Shown here one piece after another: positions 1 through 9,244 of a stretch of 64,000 nt of DNA. The stretch is from the NCBI GenBank assembly GCA_030679915.1, contig JAUXRY010000040.1, positions 34,363 to 98,362 of the forward strand. The letters run 5' to 3'. How positions within the stretch are numbered: position 1 is the stretch's first letter; each line of letters opens with the position of its first letter. A program made the translations under genes and the position numbers. Under the pieces are notes generated by a model. That model was not told the DNA's origin. It saw only the letters and a program-made list of their open reading frames with translations, and did not search any database. Origin of the DNA: Thiobacillus sp. (GTDB lineage Bacteria > Pseudomonadota > Gammaproteobacteria > Burkholderiales > Thiobacillaceae).

Positions 1-377
1 GTCACATCACGTCCCTGCGCATAAAACGCGTGTTGAATTGCCTGGAACAGCGGAAAAATCAGGGTTGGCTCTATGGAGCTTACCGCGACTACGGCACGGC
101 TGGCCGGCTCCGTGTCGTATACAAAACCATCAGGCAATGCCTCTTCAAATTGGAAGGGTTGCGCTGTGCGGGTGTGCACGTCGTGCCAGTGATGCAGGAT
201 ATCTTCGCGCGCCGCAGGGGTCATGGGCGTGATTTCGCCCGGTCTCAAGCCGCCGAGCACCAGTGCGATTTTCATCCGCTTCCGGTATGCATCGCGCAGC
301 ACGTCGATGGCGGGCGAAAAGCCCCAGCACCACGAACACATGGGATCGGCAAAGTACCAGAGAATGGGCGTGCTCAT
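1..377 (-). CDS. DsbA-family (FrnE-like) thiol oxidoreductase, 3' end outside window
   Basis: The minus-strand frame opens at an ATG at 375-377 and runs off the left edge, giving about 125 residues. The N-terminus has the thioredoxin-fold motif CSWCWGF with cysteines at residues 14 and 17. This is typical of the DsbA/FrnE branch of two-cysteine disulfide oxidoreductases or isomerases. No signal peptide is visible, so it is probably cytoplasmic, unlike classical DsbA. It lies just downstream of ccoI-ccoS on the same strand, so it may be co-transcribed with cytochrome oxidase assembly genes. The substrate is unknown and the C-terminal half cannot be seen. Confidence 0.8.
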   Translation of the reverse strand, partial: MSTPILWYFADPMCSWCWGFSPAIDVLRDAYRKRMKIALVLGGLRPGEITPMTPAAREDILHHWHDVHTRTAQPFQFEEALPDGFVYDTEPASRAVVAVSSIEPTLIFPLFQAIQHAFYAQGRDV

Positions 378-428
378 GTTGCAGCTCCTGTGGCTGTCAG
401 CCAGAAATAACAGGATACGCGAACGCCG

Positions 429-614
429 CTATTTGGCCTCTTCATGCTTTGAGTTGTTAGCGGACTTGGGCGGCGTGTCGTCGTCCATGAGGATACTGTG
501 TGCCGGGCCTTCGAGATCGTCGAATTGACCATTCCTGGCGGCCCACAGCATGACCCAGGCAATGACGCCGACGAGGACGAGGCTTAACGGAATGAGCAGT
601 AACAGGATATCCAC
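429..614 (-). CDS. ccoS: CcoS, cbb3-type cytochrome oxidase assembly protein
   Basis: This 61-residue protein has one N-terminal transmembrane helix followed by the family signature GQFDDLEGPAHSILMDDD. CcoS is needed to complete cofactor insertion in cbb3-type cytochrome c oxidase. The start is a GTG at 612-614, two bases after the ccoI stop codon. Longer readings would run into ccoI and lose the normal CcoS N-terminus. It follows ccoI directly, as in most cco maturation clusters. The catalytic subunits CcoNOP are not in the window. Confidence 0.9.
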   Translation of the reverse strand: MDILLLLIPLSLVLVGVIAWVMLWAARNGQFDDLEGPAHSILMDDDTPPKSANNSKHEEAK

Positions 615-616
615 GG

Positions 617-3109
617 CTAGCGATTTGATGCGAGAACGGCGCGTATTTCGGTTGATACGGTGCCGCTGCCTGGTTTGAAGTCGGACAGCCGCAGCGCGTT
701 CAGCACCACCAGCAGCGAACTGGATGACATGCCGATGCCGGCGATCCACGGTGTCACAAAACCCATTGCGGCGGCGGGGATGGCGATGAGGTTGTAGCCG
801 AGCGCCCAGCCCAGATTCTGCCGAATGATCTTCTGGGTTTTGCGGGCGAGCGCGATGCCGTCTGCAAGCGTGGCGAGGCGACCACCGAGCATCACCATGT
901 CGGCGGCCGCCTGCGCCACATCCGCGCCTTCGCCCATGGCAATCGACACTTGCGCGCCGGCTAGTACGGGCGCGTCGTTGATGCCATCGCCCACCATGGC
1001 GACGATACGACCTTCGGCCTGGAGTGCCTTGACATAGGCGAGCTTGTCTTCCGGTAGTGCGCCGGCACGCCAGTCGGCCATGCCAAGTTGCTGTGCAGTG
1101 GTTTTGACGGCTGCCTCGCCGTCGCCGGATAAAAGATGCAGGCGGAGTCCCAGTGCGCGCAGGGCGATGAGGGAAGCGGCAGCATCAGGTCGCGGCGTGT
1201 CGGCCAGCGCAAACCAGGCGATCAATCCGGATTCGTCGGCCAGCGCAACCCAACTCGATCCGCCTTCCTGTTCCGGCGGCGCGGGGGGCGACTCGCTGCG
1301 CGAAGCATAACGCGGCGAACCGATGCGGTAGGTGTGGCCCTCGATCATGGCTTCAACGCCGCGCCCAGGCGTATTTCGAATCTGGCTGGCGCTGAATGTC
1401 GCGTCGCCAGTCACTCTTAGGGCACGTGCAATCGGATGCTCGGAGCCGACCTCGAGTGCAGACGCCAATGCGCTGACTTCGGATTCGCTGCGTCCCCCCA
1501 GCGGTATCACGCGGCGCACGCTCAGCTGCCCGTGGGTGAGGGTGCCGGTTTTGTCGAACACCAGGTCGGTTGCGCGCGCCAGCGTTTCCAGCGCGTGGCC
1601 ACGGGTGGTCAGCAAGCCCAGGCGGGTCAGTCGGCCGGTGGCGGTGGTGAGTGCGGCGGGGGTGGCGAGCCCCAGCGCACAGGGGCAGGTGACAACCAGA
1701 ATAGACACCACGATCCATAGCACTTTCGACGGATCGATGACATACCAAACCAGACCCACTATTACGGTGATCACCAGCAGCAGGCCGACGAACCATGCAG
1801 CAGCGCGATCGGCCAGTTGGGCGAGTCGCGGTTTTTCGGATTGCGCGCGGTCAAGCAGGCGCACGATGGAAGCCAGACGCGTATCGGCACCGAGTTTTTC
1901 CACTTGCACCACCAGCGGGCTGGCCTGGTTGAGGCTGCCACCGACCACGCGTGAATGCACAGTTTTGGACACCGGCAGCGATTCGCCGGTCAGCATGGCT
2001 TCGTTCACCGCGCTGTCGCCCTCGATCACCACCCCGTCGGCAGGCAAGGTTTCGCCGGGGCGCACGAGCACATGGTCGCCCACCGCCAATCGCGCTACGG
2101 GAACCTGTTCTTCTTCACGGTTTGGCCAGTTGGCCAGCCGCGTGGTGGCTGCAGGGATGAGTTTGACCAATTCTTCTACCGCTGCACCGGCGCGGCGGCG
2201 TGCATTCATTTCGAGAAAACGTCCGGTCAGCAGCAAAAAGACAAACATGGTGACCGAGTCGTAATACACCTCGCCGTGTCCGGTGAAGGTGCTGTATACG
2301 CTGGCGAGGAAGGCGGTTCCAATACCGAGCGCGACAGGGACATCCATCCCCAGCATGCGGCGTTTCAGATCGCGCCAGGCGCCGATGAAGAACGGCCACG
2401 CCGAATACAGCACCACGGGAATCGTGAGCACGAGGCTTGCCCAGCTCATCAGCAGCCGGATCTCGTCGGTCATGTCGGTGGCGGTATAGGTCGGCAGCGC
2501 ATACATCATCACCTGCATCATGCCGAGGCCGGCGATGGCCAGGCGCTTGATCGCGGTGTTGCGCTCGCGTTTGTAGATATCGTCGGAGCGGCCGGGGTCG
2601 AACGGGTGGGCGATGTAGCCGATGTCGGACACCGCTTTCAAAATCGCCGACAACTGAATGCGGCTGTTGTCCCAGCGCACCCGCGCGCGTCGGGTGGCGT
2701 AGTTGATTTCCACCGACAACACGCCGGGCAGGCCGGAGATATGACGCTCGTTGAGCCAAATGCACGCCGCACAGACGATGTTCTCCAGAATTAGCGCAGC
2801 TTCGCGGATGTGCTCCGCTTCTACTCTGACAAAGCTTTCCTGAATTTCAGGCAGGTCGTACAGCCCCAGTTTGGCGAGTTCGGTTTCAGCTTGTTGTGGC
2901 GTCGCGGGGAGGGCGGTTCGGTGGGTGTAATACGCACCCTGGCCGCTATCAATAATTGTTTGTGCCACGGCCTGGCAGCCACGACAGCAGGTCTGCTGGG
3001 TCTGGTTTTCGAACTGAATGGGATAGTGTGCGCCGTCAGGAACGGGCAGGCCGCAGTGAAAGCAACCCGAAAAAAGAGGGGCGTTCACGAGTCCAGGAGA
3101 GTGGCTCAT
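617..3109 (-). CDS. ccoI: CcoI/FixI copper-type P1B ATPase for cbb3 oxidase assembly
   Basis: This 830-residue P-type ATPase exports or delivers copper for cbb3 oxidase maturation at the inner membrane. In order it shows an N-terminal cysteine cluster (CFHCG near residue 16, CCRGC near 44), a heavy-metal-associated domain with CAAC, transmembrane helices, the metal-binding CPC near residue 475, the phosphorylated Asp of DKTGT near 519, and GDGIND near 706. The N-terminal cluster separates CcoI/FixI from generic CopA. The second in-frame Met is chosen as start; an ATG four codons upstream is possible. It is followed immediately by ccoS. Confidence 0.92.
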   Translation of the reverse strand: MSHSPGLVNAPLFSGCFHCGLPVPDGAHYPIQFENQTQQTCCRGCQAVAQTIIDSGQGAYYTHRTALPATPQQAETELAKLGLYDLPEIQESFVRVEAEHIREAALILENIVCAACIWLNERHISGLPGVLSVEINYATRRARVRWDNSRIQLSAILKAVSDIGYIAHPFDPGRSDDIYKRERNTAIKRLAIAGLGMMQVMMYALPTYTATDMTDEIRLLMSWASLVLTIPVVLYSAWPFFIGAWRDLKRRMLGMDVPVALGIGTAFLASVYSTFTGHGEVYYDSVTMFVFLLLTGRFLEMNARRRAGAAVEELVKLIPAATTRLANWPNREEEQVPVARLAVGDHVLVRPGETLPADGVVIEGDSAVNEAMLTGESLPVSKTVHSRVVGGSLNQASPLVVQVEKLGADTRLASIVRLLDRAQSEKPRLAQLADRAAAWFVGLLLVITVIVGLVWYVIDPSKVLWIVVSILVVTCPCALGLATPAALTTATGRLTRLGLLTTRGHALETLARATDLVFDKTGTLTHGQLSVRRVIPLGGRSESEVSALASALEVGSEHPIARALRVTGDATFSASQIRNTPGRGVEAMIEGHTYRIGSPRYASRSESPPAPPEQEGGSSWVALADESGLIAWFALADTPRPDAAASLIALRALGLRLHLLSGDGEAAVKTTAQQLGMADWRAGALPEDKLAYVKALQAEGRIVAMVGDGINDAPVLAGAQVSIAMGEGADVAQAAADMVMLGGRLATLADGIALARKTQKIIRQNLGWALGYNLIAIPAAAMGFVTPWIAGIGMSSSSLLVVLNALRLSDFKPGSGTVSTEIRAVLASNR

Positions 3110-3193
3110 AGAACGCCCCAAAAGAGGACGATATTGCGCGGCAAATTCGGGAGAGAGGTCGAACGTGCCGCAGTCCTCAGGGGAAACGTGTGA

Positions 3194-3769
3194 TCAGAAG
3201 CGGAAGCCGTAACCAATGCCCCAGACAACCGGATTGATATCCAGATTGGTGACCGTGGCGCCCGTAGCCGAATCCTTGACTGTAGTGTCGATCCAGATTT
3301 TCTTGACGTCGAGGTTGAGATAGCCATTTTTGGTTACTGCGATGTCGACGCCTGCCTGTAAGGCGCCGCCGATGCTGTTGTTGTCGACCTTGAAACCGGG
3401 CAAGTCGACATTATAGAAGCGAGTGTAGTTTACGCCCGCACCTACATAAGGTTTGATCTTCGGTGTGGGGTTGAAGTGGTACTGAAGAGTCACCGTGGGA
3501 GGCAGGTGATTCAGCTTGCCGAGGCTTGTGCCGTTCAATGTAACTTCATGGCGTGCGGTAGCCAGAATCAGCTCCACGCCGATGTTCGGCGTCACAAAAT
3601 AGGTGAAATCGACTTCCGGTACCCATTCGCTGGACACATCAAGACCTGCCAGGCTCGAACTGGCATCCGGTTTGATATCAATGGCGCGTACACGCATCAT
3701 CCAGTCTTCAGCCAAAGCAGTAGCAGGCAAAGTGGCAATCAGGGCGGCGGTAATCAATGTGCGTTTCAT
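3194..3769 (-). CDS. ompW: OmpW-family outer membrane protein
   Basis: The 191-residue product starts at an ATG at 3767-3769 with a clean signal peptide ending ALA. The mature part alternates in beta-barrel style and contains the OmpW patterns LPPTVTLQYHF and IKPYVGAGVNYTRFY, ending in a C-terminal aromatic (GYGFRF). OmpW proteins form small eight-stranded barrels with a hydrophobic channel, and in several proteobacteria they respond to oxygen or redox state. It is transcribed in the same direction as ccoI but separated by about 85 bases, so co-transcription is uncertain. An upstream in-frame extension of 40 residues is rejected because it would bury the signal peptide. Confidence 0.88.
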   Translation of the reverse strand: MKRTLITAALIATLPATALAEDWMMRVRAIDIKPDASSSLAGLDVSSEWVPEVDFTYFVTPNIGVELILATARHEVTLNGTSLGKLNHLPPTVTLQYHFNPTPKIKPYVGAGVNYTRFYNVDLPGFKVDNNSIGGALQAGVDIAVTKNGYLNLDVKKIWIDTTVKDSATGATVTNLDINPVVWGIGYGFRF

Positions 3770-3861
3770 GGCTGCGGATCCTATCGGTATTGAAGATATG
3801 TTTATCGTAATATAAAGCATTAATAGCCGCAATGGTTTGTTGCTTCCGCTACCATGGTTGC

Positions 3862-4554
3862 ATGCGCGAACGTCTCGAAAACGCCACATTCTTTCCGCCG
3901 GTTGAAACCGCGCTCACGGACCCCAATGGCCTGCTGGCGATGGGAGGTGATTTGTCGCTTGAGCGTTTGCTGGACGCCTACCGGCACGGCATTTACCCCT
4001 GGTTCAACCCGGGCGAGACCATTCTGTGGTGGAGCCCAGACCCCCGTATGGTGTTGGTCCCGGATCAAGTTCGTGTGACGCGCTCACTGGCAAAACGCAT
4101 CCGTAACGGGGGATTCGAGGTTCGGGTTGATACCGTCTTTGCCGACGTGATGCGTGCCTGTGCTGCTCCGCGAGTCGATGCCACCGGCACCTGGATTTCG
4201 CCGGACATGGTGACGGCCTATTCCCGGTTGCATCTGGCGGGTTATGCGCATTCGGTGGAAACCTGGCACAACGGCGAACTGGTGGGAGGCCTGTATGGCG
4301 TGGCGATGGGCCGCATGTTTTATGGCGAATCGATGTTCAGCCGCGTGCCCGATGCTTCCAAGGTGGCGTTGGTGCGGCTGGCGCAACAGTTGCAGCAGTG
4401 GGGGTTTGGATTGATCGACTGCCAGATGGAAACCGAACACCTGGCCAGCATGGGCGCGCGCACCGTGCCACGTAGTGTGTTTACAGCGCGGCTGGCGGAC
4501 TTGGTAAACTTACCCCATCGATCCGGCCCCTGGACTTTTGATGCACCCGACTGA
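3862..4554 (+). CDS. aat: Leucyl/phenylalanyl-tRNA-protein transferase
   Basis: Aat transfers Leu or Phe from aminoacyl-tRNA to N-terminal Arg or Lys of proteins, marking them for ClpAP through the N-degron pathway. The 230-residue product contains [23 protein letters not shown], shown here as FFPPVE and LLAMGGDLS near the N-terminus, then [19 protein letters not shown] and [19 protein letters not shown] pieces typical of the family. An ATG at 3832 in the same frame would add ten residues. The inner ATG is preferred by family length, although neither has a strong ribosome-binding site. It overlaps bpt by 14 bases, which links the two N-degron transferases. Confidence 0.93.
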   Translation: MRERLENATFFPPVETALTDPNGLLAMGGDLSLERLLDAYRHGIYPWFNPGETILWWSPDPRMVLVPDQVRVTRSLAKRIRNGGFEVRVDTVFADVMRACAAPRVDATGTWISPDMVTAYSRLHLAGYAHSVETWHNGELVGGLYGVAMGRMFYGESMFSRVPDASKVALVRLAQQLQQWGFGLIDCQMETEHLASMGARTVPRSVFTARLADLVNLPHRSGPWTFDAPD

Positions 4555-5263
4555 ACCCCCGCTTCAGCGCATACAGTTTTACCTGACCGCGCCCTATGAC
4601 TGCAGCTATCTGCCGGGTCAACAGGCGCGCTCGCAAGTGGCCACGCCGACGCATCTGATCGACGGCGGTGCCTATAGCGCGCTGATTCGCGCCGGATTTC
4701 GTCGCAGTGGGCAGTTCACTTACCGTCCGCACTGCGAAGCATGTCAAGCCTGTGTACCGGTTCGCGTCGAGGTAGACAAGTTCGTGCCTAACCGCACCCA
4801 GCGTCGCTGTCTCAAGCGTAACCATCATCTTGCGGCGCGTTTTTTCCCGCTGGATTTCAAGGAAGAGCATTACGCGCTTTATCGCGCCTATCTGGGCAGC
4901 CGCCATTCCGGCGGTGGCATGGATAAAGACGGCCCCGATCAATACACACAGTTTCTACTGTCGTCCAACGTAGACACGGTGATGGTCGAGTTCCGCGATG
5001 GCGAGACGCTGGTCATGGTCGCGGTGATCGATCAGGTCGAGAACGGCTTGTCAGCGGTTTACACTTTTTTTGATCCCGCGCGCGAGCAGGACAGCCTCGG
5101 CGTGTATGGCGTGCTGTGGCAGATCGAACTGGCAAAGCGGCTGGAAATTTCCCATCTCTACCTCGGCTACTGGATCGGTGAAAGCCGCAAGATGGCCTAC
5201 AAGAAACAATATGGTCCACTCGAAGGCCTGGTCGATGGACGCTGGCAGGAGCTCGACGCATGA
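4541..5263 (+). CDS. bpt: Aspartate/glutamate leucyltransferase (bacterial ATE1-type)
   Basis: This 240-residue enzyme attaches leucine to N-terminal Asp or Glu, feeding the same ClpS/ClpAP degradation route as Aat. The N-terminus has the cysteine-containing core CSYLPGQ and the cluster [11 protein letters not shown]. The middle has RRCLKRN and the C-terminus YLGYWI followed by KMAYKKQY, all hallmarks of the Bpt/ATE family. Translation starts at an ATG inside the end of aat, so the two are translationally coupled. Its own stop overlaps the next gene by ATGA. Confidence 0.93.
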   Translation: MHPTEPPLQRIQFYLTAPYDCSYLPGQQARSQVATPTHLIDGGAYSALIRAGFRRSGQFTYRPHCEACQACVPVRVEVDKFVPNRTQRRCLKRNHHLAARFFPLDFKEEHYALYRAYLGSRHSGGGMDKDGPDQYTQFLLSSNVDTVMVEFRDGETLVMVAVIDQVENGLSAVYTFFDPAREQDSLGVYGVLWQIELAKRLEISHLYLGYWIGESRKMAYKKQYGPLEGLVDGRWQELDA

Positions 5264-6099
5264 GGCGGTGGGGCTTGCTCATTTTGGTGGCACTGCTGCA
5301 GGGTTGTGCACTCACTGTAAGCAACCCGCGTGCACTGCTGCCGATCGACAGCTTTGTTCCGTTGGCCAGTGATGCACGGGTTTGGGTTGAGCCGGGTTAT
5401 GAAGATTACGGCGAGCGTGTAGCAAGCGCACTGCCTGCTGCCATCGCCCGGGTCGAGTCAGCGCATTACCGCGCTTTTGCCAGTACGCCGCGGGTTTATG
5501 TATGCGGCAGCGCTGAATGTTTCAGTCGCTACGTCATGACCCCCCGGCTCTCTGCTGCCGTGGTTCCGGACAATCGACTCATCCTTTCGCCCAACCTCAA
5601 TGGCCGTGAAAGCCATCGCCTGCCTTTGCTGCTTACCCACGAGCTGGCGCATCTGCATTTGGGGCAGCGTATCGGCCACTACAACAACAGCCTGCCGGTC
5701 TGGTTCCACGAAGGCTGGGCTTCGCTGGCAGCGGATGGCGGGGGAGCCGAATTCACCTCTGACGAAAAAGCCTACGCAGCGATTCGCGAAGGGCGTCGGG
5801 TTAATCTCACTGTGCGAGACACGTACGATAAACGCCATCGCGCGTCCGCATCCGGGCTCAGCATTCATGAGTTCTATCGTCAGTCCATGCTGCTGGTGGG
5901 CTGGCTTAAATCGCAGGATGAAGCCCGCTTCCGTGATCTGGTGCTCGCCATTCAGGACAACGCCGATTTCGATATCGCCTTCTGGAATATCTATGGCCGT
6001 GCGCCCGACACCCAGCTTGCTGGATTTTTTTCGGGCGTTCAGCGCGCAACTGTATTAAACGATAATGACTCGACCCTAGCCTCACCCGCACAACCTTAA
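5260..6099 (+). CDS. Putative lipoprotein zinc metallopeptidase (HExxH)
   Basis: The 279-residue product starts with a lipoprotein signal ending in LLQGC, with the lipidated Cys at residue 16. A zinc-peptidase motif HELAH spans residues 127-131, and a likely third ligand lies in FHEGWAS (Glu 151), the gluzincin arrangement. The protein therefore looks like a membrane-anchored periplasmic peptidase; its substrate is unknown. It overlaps bpt by four bases and precedes thyA by 12 bases. The family resembles small peptidase-MA-like proteins, but I cannot name a characterised member. Confidence 0.7.
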   Translation: MRRWGLLILVALLQGCALTVSNPRALLPIDSFVPLASDARVWVEPGYEDYGERVASALPAAIARVESAHYRAFASTPRVYVCGSAECFSRYVMTPRLSAAVVPDNRLILSPNLNGRESHRLPLLLTHELAHLHLGQRIGHYNNSLPVWFHEGWASLAADGGGAEFTSDEKAYAAIREGRRVNLTVRDTYDKRHRASASGLSIHEFYRQSMLLVGWLKSQDEARFRDLVLAIQDNADFDIAFWNIYGRAPDTQLAGFFSGVQRATVLNDNDSTLASPAQP

Positions 6100-6111
6100 G
6101 CCACCTCAGCC

Positions 6112-6906
6112 ATGAAACCCTACCTTGATTTGATGCGCCACGTGCTCGACCACGGCACCCAAAAAAATGACCGCACCGGCACCGGCACCTTGTCCGTATT
6201 TGGTTGGCAAATGCGTTACAACCTCGCCGAAGGTTTTCCGCTCGTCACCACCAAAAAGTGTCACCTGCGTTCCATCCTCCACGAATTGCTGTGGTTTTTG
6301 CAGGGCGACACTAACACCAAATACCTGAAGGAAAACGGCGTCTCGATCTGGGACGAATGGGCCGATAAAAACGGCAACCTCGGCCCGGTCTACGGCCACC
6401 AGTGGCGTAGCTGGCCCAAGCCAGACGGCGGCACCATCGACCAGATCAGCGAAGTGGTGAACACCCTCAAGACCAACCCCGATTCGCGCCGCATCATCGT
6501 CTCAGCCTGGAACGTCGCCGACCTCGACAAAATGGCACTGGCACCGTGCCACGCCTTCTTCCAGTTCTACGTCGCCGACGGCAAGTTGAGCTGCCAGCTG
6601 TATCAGCGCAGCGCCGACATCTTCCTCGGTGTGCCCTTCAACATCGCCAGCTATGCACTGCTCACGCTGATGATGGCGCAGGTGACAGGATTACAACCCG
6701 GCGATTTCGTCCACACCCTCGGCGACGCGCACCTGTATTCCAATCACCTCGACCAGACGCGCGAGCAATTGAGCCGTGAGCCGCGCCCGTTGCCGACGAT
6801 GACGTTGAACCCCGATGTGAAAGACATCTTCGCATTTCGCTTTGAGGATTTCACGCTGAGTGGATACGATCCGCACCCGGCAATCAAGGCGCCGGTCGCG
6901 GTATGA
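6112..6906 (+). CDS. thyA: Thymidylate synthase
   Basis: ThyA methylates dUMP to dTMP using methylene-tetrahydrofolate, producing dihydrofolate. The 264-residue length matches the E. coli-type enzyme. Visible signatures are [11 protein letters not shown] near the N-terminus, the active-site Cys146 in [33 protein letters not shown] split as CQLYQRSAD and [11 protein letters not shown], and the C-terminal IKAPVAV. It overlaps folA by ATGA, so the enzyme that consumes the folate cofactor is coupled to the one that regenerates it. Confidence 0.97.
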   Translation: MKPYLDLMRHVLDHGTQKNDRTGTGTLSVFGWQMRYNLAEGFPLVTTKKCHLRSILHELLWFLQGDTNTKYLKENGVSIWDEWADKNGNLGPVYGHQWRSWPKPDGGTIDQISEVVNTLKTNPDSRRIIVSAWNVADLDKMALAPCHAFFQFYVADGKLSCQLYQRSADIFLGVPFNIASYALLTLMMAQVTGLQPGDFVHTLGDAHLYSNHLDQTREQLSREPRPLPTMTLNPDVKDIFAFRFEDFTLSGYDPHPAIKAPVAV

Positions 6907-7406
6907 GTGCGCTTAAAAGGCCCCGCATCAGCGTCATTGCCGCGCTCGCCAAAAACCGCGTTATCGGCATCGAGAATCGCCTGCCGTGGCGGTTGCCGGA
7001 AGACCTCGCCCACTTCAAAGCGCTCACCCTCGGCCACCCCATTCTCATGGGCCGCAAGACCTTTGAATCGCTCGGCCGCCCACTGCCCGGCCGCACCAAC
7101 ATCGTCATCACGCGTAATCGCGACTACTGCAAAGACGGCTGCCTGGTCGCCGACTCCATTCCCGCTGCGCTGGCCTTGTGTGCGGACGTTGAGGAAGTCT
7201 TCTTCATCGGTGGCGCTGAACTCTACGCCCAGGTCATTCCGTTGGCGGACCGGCTGTACCTGACCGAAGTAGATATCGAAGCCGAGGGTGATGCCTGGTT
7301 CCCCGACTACGACCGCAGCGTATTCAGGGAAGTCTCGCGCGAGTCGCACACCGGCGAGAAGGGCGATGCACTGGGGTTTGATTTTGTGGTGCATGAGAGA
7401 GGGTAA
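6903..7406 (+). CDS. folA: Dihydrofolate reductase
   Basis: FolA reduces dihydrofolate to tetrahydrofolate with NADPH. The 167-residue protein has the canonical N-terminal [11 protein letters not shown], the substrate-binding [13 protein letters not shown] with the acidic catalytic residue, [16 protein letters not shown], and IGGAELYAQ in the cofactor-binding half. It overlaps thyA by four bases. The base composition drops sharply just after its end, where the accessory SIR2-like gene begins. Confidence 0.96.
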   Translation: MSALKRPRISVIAALAKNRVIGIENRLPWRLPEDLAHFKALTLGHPILMGRKTFESLGRPLPGRTNIVITRNRDYCKDGCLVADSIPAALALCADVEEVFFIGGAELYAQVIPLADRLYLTEVDIEAEGDAWFPDYDRSVFREVSRESHTGEKGDALGFDFVVHERG

Positions 7407-7451
7407 AGAAATGGGTAGTCCTTGGGCGCCTGATTTTTAGGCGATTTAATC

Positions 7452-8426
7452 ATGCCCAGATACGCATTAGTTTTTGGTAATGGCCTCGGGATGGCGATGG
7501 ACGATCAGTATTTTTCCCTTGGTTCTGGGCTTAAGTCCGTATGGAATGGTTCTGAGAATTTTGGGCCAGAGCAAAAACGGCTGATGGTTTCAGCGATAAA
7601 TGGATTATCAGTTAATGATTTTCCGAAATCTGAGGAGCAGCTCGACCAATTACAGGTTGCTATAGTCGCCTCTGAGTTTCTACGGAACTTTGAATCCGAT
7701 GAAGTGAAGTGGTTAAGTGATATGTCACGGGGATTTCCTGAAGCATTCAGGCGCTTTGTTCATGAGGTCGCATCGTATTTTCATGACTCTGGAAAAATGC
7801 TACCCGACGCATTCGTGATGCCACTTTCAGCCTTTATAAAAGAAACAAAATCGCATGTTGCCGTATTGAATTATGACAATCTACTGTATGACGCCTTCAA
7901 TAACACTGATGTGCTTTCTGGATACCGTGGAGCATTAATCGATGGATTTCTTCGAGCGGGTTTTGATAAGGAAAATCTGGACCGTTATAACCCAAAAAAG
8001 CTCGGGTGGTATCTACATCTCCACGGCTCACCATTGTTCATCGGTAATAGAAAGCTAATGGGTGATGAACGGTTGTTTTTGAGACCAGATGAAAAGTCTC
8101 ACATTGTGCTAACCCATGTTGAGCATAAACCCCTCGTTATTGCTTCATCATTGATCCTCAGTGAATATTGGTCTCGCCTACCAAAGGCTCTTAAAGAGGC
8201 GGACAAAATTATCATTTTTGGCTATTCTGGATGTGATACGCATCTTAACGAGATAGTCACTACTAGCTGCCCTGACAAAGATATCTACATTATTGAGTGG
8301 GAAGGCTCGGGAGATATTGATGAACGTTCCAACTATTGGAGCGACAGATTGTCTGGTTGCCGCAACATTCAAATTCGGCACATTGGCAATCTGCTAGATT
8401 TCAATGATTGGTTTAACCTTGAGTGA
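7452..8426 (+). CDS. SIR2-like domain protein, orphan, possible anti-phage NADase
   Basis: The 324-residue protein begins with VFGNGLGMAMD, a variant of the Rossmann-type nucleotide-binding loop of SIR2-like proteins. It also shows VLNYDNLLYDAF (the usual T/LNYD step), YLHLHGS, and near the C-terminus IIIFGYSGCDTHL, in the order seen in SIR2-like and DUF4917-type proteins. Many such domains are NAD-hydrolysing effectors of phage defence, but no second domain or partner gene is visible here. Composition is clearly lower in GC than its neighbours: 49 of 120 bases at 7801-7920 are G or C, against 35 of 60 at 6661-6720 in thyA. This suggests horizontal acquisition. Function is inferred; a cellular NAD-related role remains possible. 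Confidence 0.65.
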   Translation: MPRYALVFGNGLGMAMDDQYFSLGSGLKSVWNGSENFGPEQKRLMVSAINGLSVNDFPKSEEQLDQLQVAIVASEFLRNFESDEVKWLSDMSRGFPEAFRRFVHEVASYFHDSGKMLPDAFVMPLSAFIKETKSHVAVLNYDNLLYDAFNNTDVLSGYRGALIDGFLRAGFDKENLDRYNPKKLGWYLHLHGSPLFIGNRKLMGDERLFLRPDEKSHIVLTHVEHKPLVIASSLILSEYWSRLPKALKEADKIIIFGYSGCDTHLNEIVTTSCPDKDIYIIEWEGSGDIDERSNYWSDRLSGCRNIQIRHIGNLLDFNDWFNLE

Positions 8427-8597
8427 ACCGAAGAAATAATCGGAAATAGGCCGCGATCCATGTGGGCCTTTAAGTGATGCAAAATCACAAGGGAGGGTCA
8501 GGTTTCGACTCTTGTCGGCTTCTGGCGACGTAACTAAATGGATCAGCATCGAGTTGTGATGTAAGAATTCCAACCCGCGATGTCACTTCGCGCATAA

Positions 8598-8627
8598 ATA
8601 AAAACGGGGCCGCAGCCCCGTTTTTAT
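8598..8627. terminator. Bidirectional intrinsic terminator
   Basis: A 13-base-pair perfect stem (8598-8610 with 8615-8627) closes on the tetraloop CGCA. The core is ACGGGGC/GCCCCGT, flanked by A-rich and T-rich arms, so it can act on either strand. It lies about 170 bases after the SIR2-like gene and just before the REP element. The 8427-8597 stretch holds no recognisable gene. Confidence 0.8.
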
Positions 8628-8638
8628 TTTCAGCCAGC

Positions 8639-8671
8639 GTAGGTTGGGCTGAATGCAATGAAGCCCAACAC
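8639..8671 (+). repeat. REP hairpin, left copy
   Basis: The sequence GTAGGTTGGGCT is followed by 11 loop bases and AGCCCAAC, forming an 8-bp stem (8643-8650 with 8662-8669). The GTAG lead and stem match the inverted hairpin downstream of the adjacent transposase gene, as expected for REP elements mobilised by a RAYT. Confidence 0.8.
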
Positions 8672-8685
8672 AACCCCTGCATGAC

Positions 8686-9210
8686 ATGCACTATCGACGA
8701 GCGCTAATTCCAGGCGGCACCTATTTTTTCACCGTAGCGCTGGCGGACCGCAAAAGCGCGCTGTTGGTCGAACAGGCGGACGCGCTGCGTGAAGCCATCC
8801 GCGTCGTCAAGCTCCGTCACCCGTTCGAGATTGTGGCCATGGTGGTGTTGCCGGATCATCTTTATGCGGTCTGGCGATTGCCGCAGGGGGATGCGGACTA
8901 TCCGACGCGCTGGTCGCTGATCAAGGCGGGATTCTCACGCAGTATTCCAAAGGATGAGCGCATTCGTCCGAGCCGCATCGCGAAACGGGAACGTGGGATT
9001 TGGCAACGCCGCTATTGGGAGCACCTGATACGGGACGATCAGGATTTGCAAACGCACGTTGATTACATCCACCACAATCCGGTCAAGCATGGATATGTGG
9101 CGCAGGCGTCAGCGTGGCCACATTCGAGTATTCATCGATACATTCGAATGGGGTGGGTGAAGGAAGACTGGAGCGGCGGAATCGAGACGGGCGAGGGGTA
9201 TGGCGAGTGA
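8686..9210 (+). CDS. REP-associated tyrosine transposase (RAYT), HUH motif mutated
   Basis: The 174-residue protein belongs to the Y1/IS200-like REP-associated tyrosine transposases, single-strand nucleases thought to spread REP hairpins. Family landmarks are GGTYFFTV near the N-terminus, [12 protein letters not shown], the block [25 protein letters not shown], and the tyrosine-containing [14 protein letters not shown]. The metal-binding HUH pair, normally HLH in this branch, reads H58-L59-Y60: the second His codon CAT appears as TAT (8863-8865). Metal binding may be lost or altered. It sits between two inverted REP hairpins, a typical RAYT arrangement. Confidence 0.85.
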   Translation: MHYRRALIPGGTYFFTVALADRKSALLVEQADALREAIRVVKLRHPFEIVAMVVLPDHLYAVWRLPQGDADYPTRWSLIKAGFSRSIPKDERIRPSRIAKRERGIWQRRYWEHLIRDDQDLQTHVDYIHHNPVKHGYVAQASAWPHSSIHRYIRMGWVKEDWSGGIETGEGYGE

Positions 9211-9217
9211 GGCGGGG

Positions 9218-9243
9218 GTGTTGGGCTTGGCAGCCCAACCTAC
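9218..9243 (-). repeat. REP hairpin, right copy (inverted)
   Basis: GTTGGGCT (9220-9227), loop TGGC and AGCCCAAC (9232-9239) form an 8-bp stem followed by CTAC. This is the inverted counterpart of the left copy, which begins GTAG. It abuts the phnA remnant that follows. Confidence 0.8.
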
Positions 9244-9244
9244 G

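Noticed and set aside
1332..2264. A 310-codon plus-strand frame opposite ccoI
   Set aside because: It is Ser/Thr/Arg-rich shadow coding opposite conserved P-type ATPase motifs.
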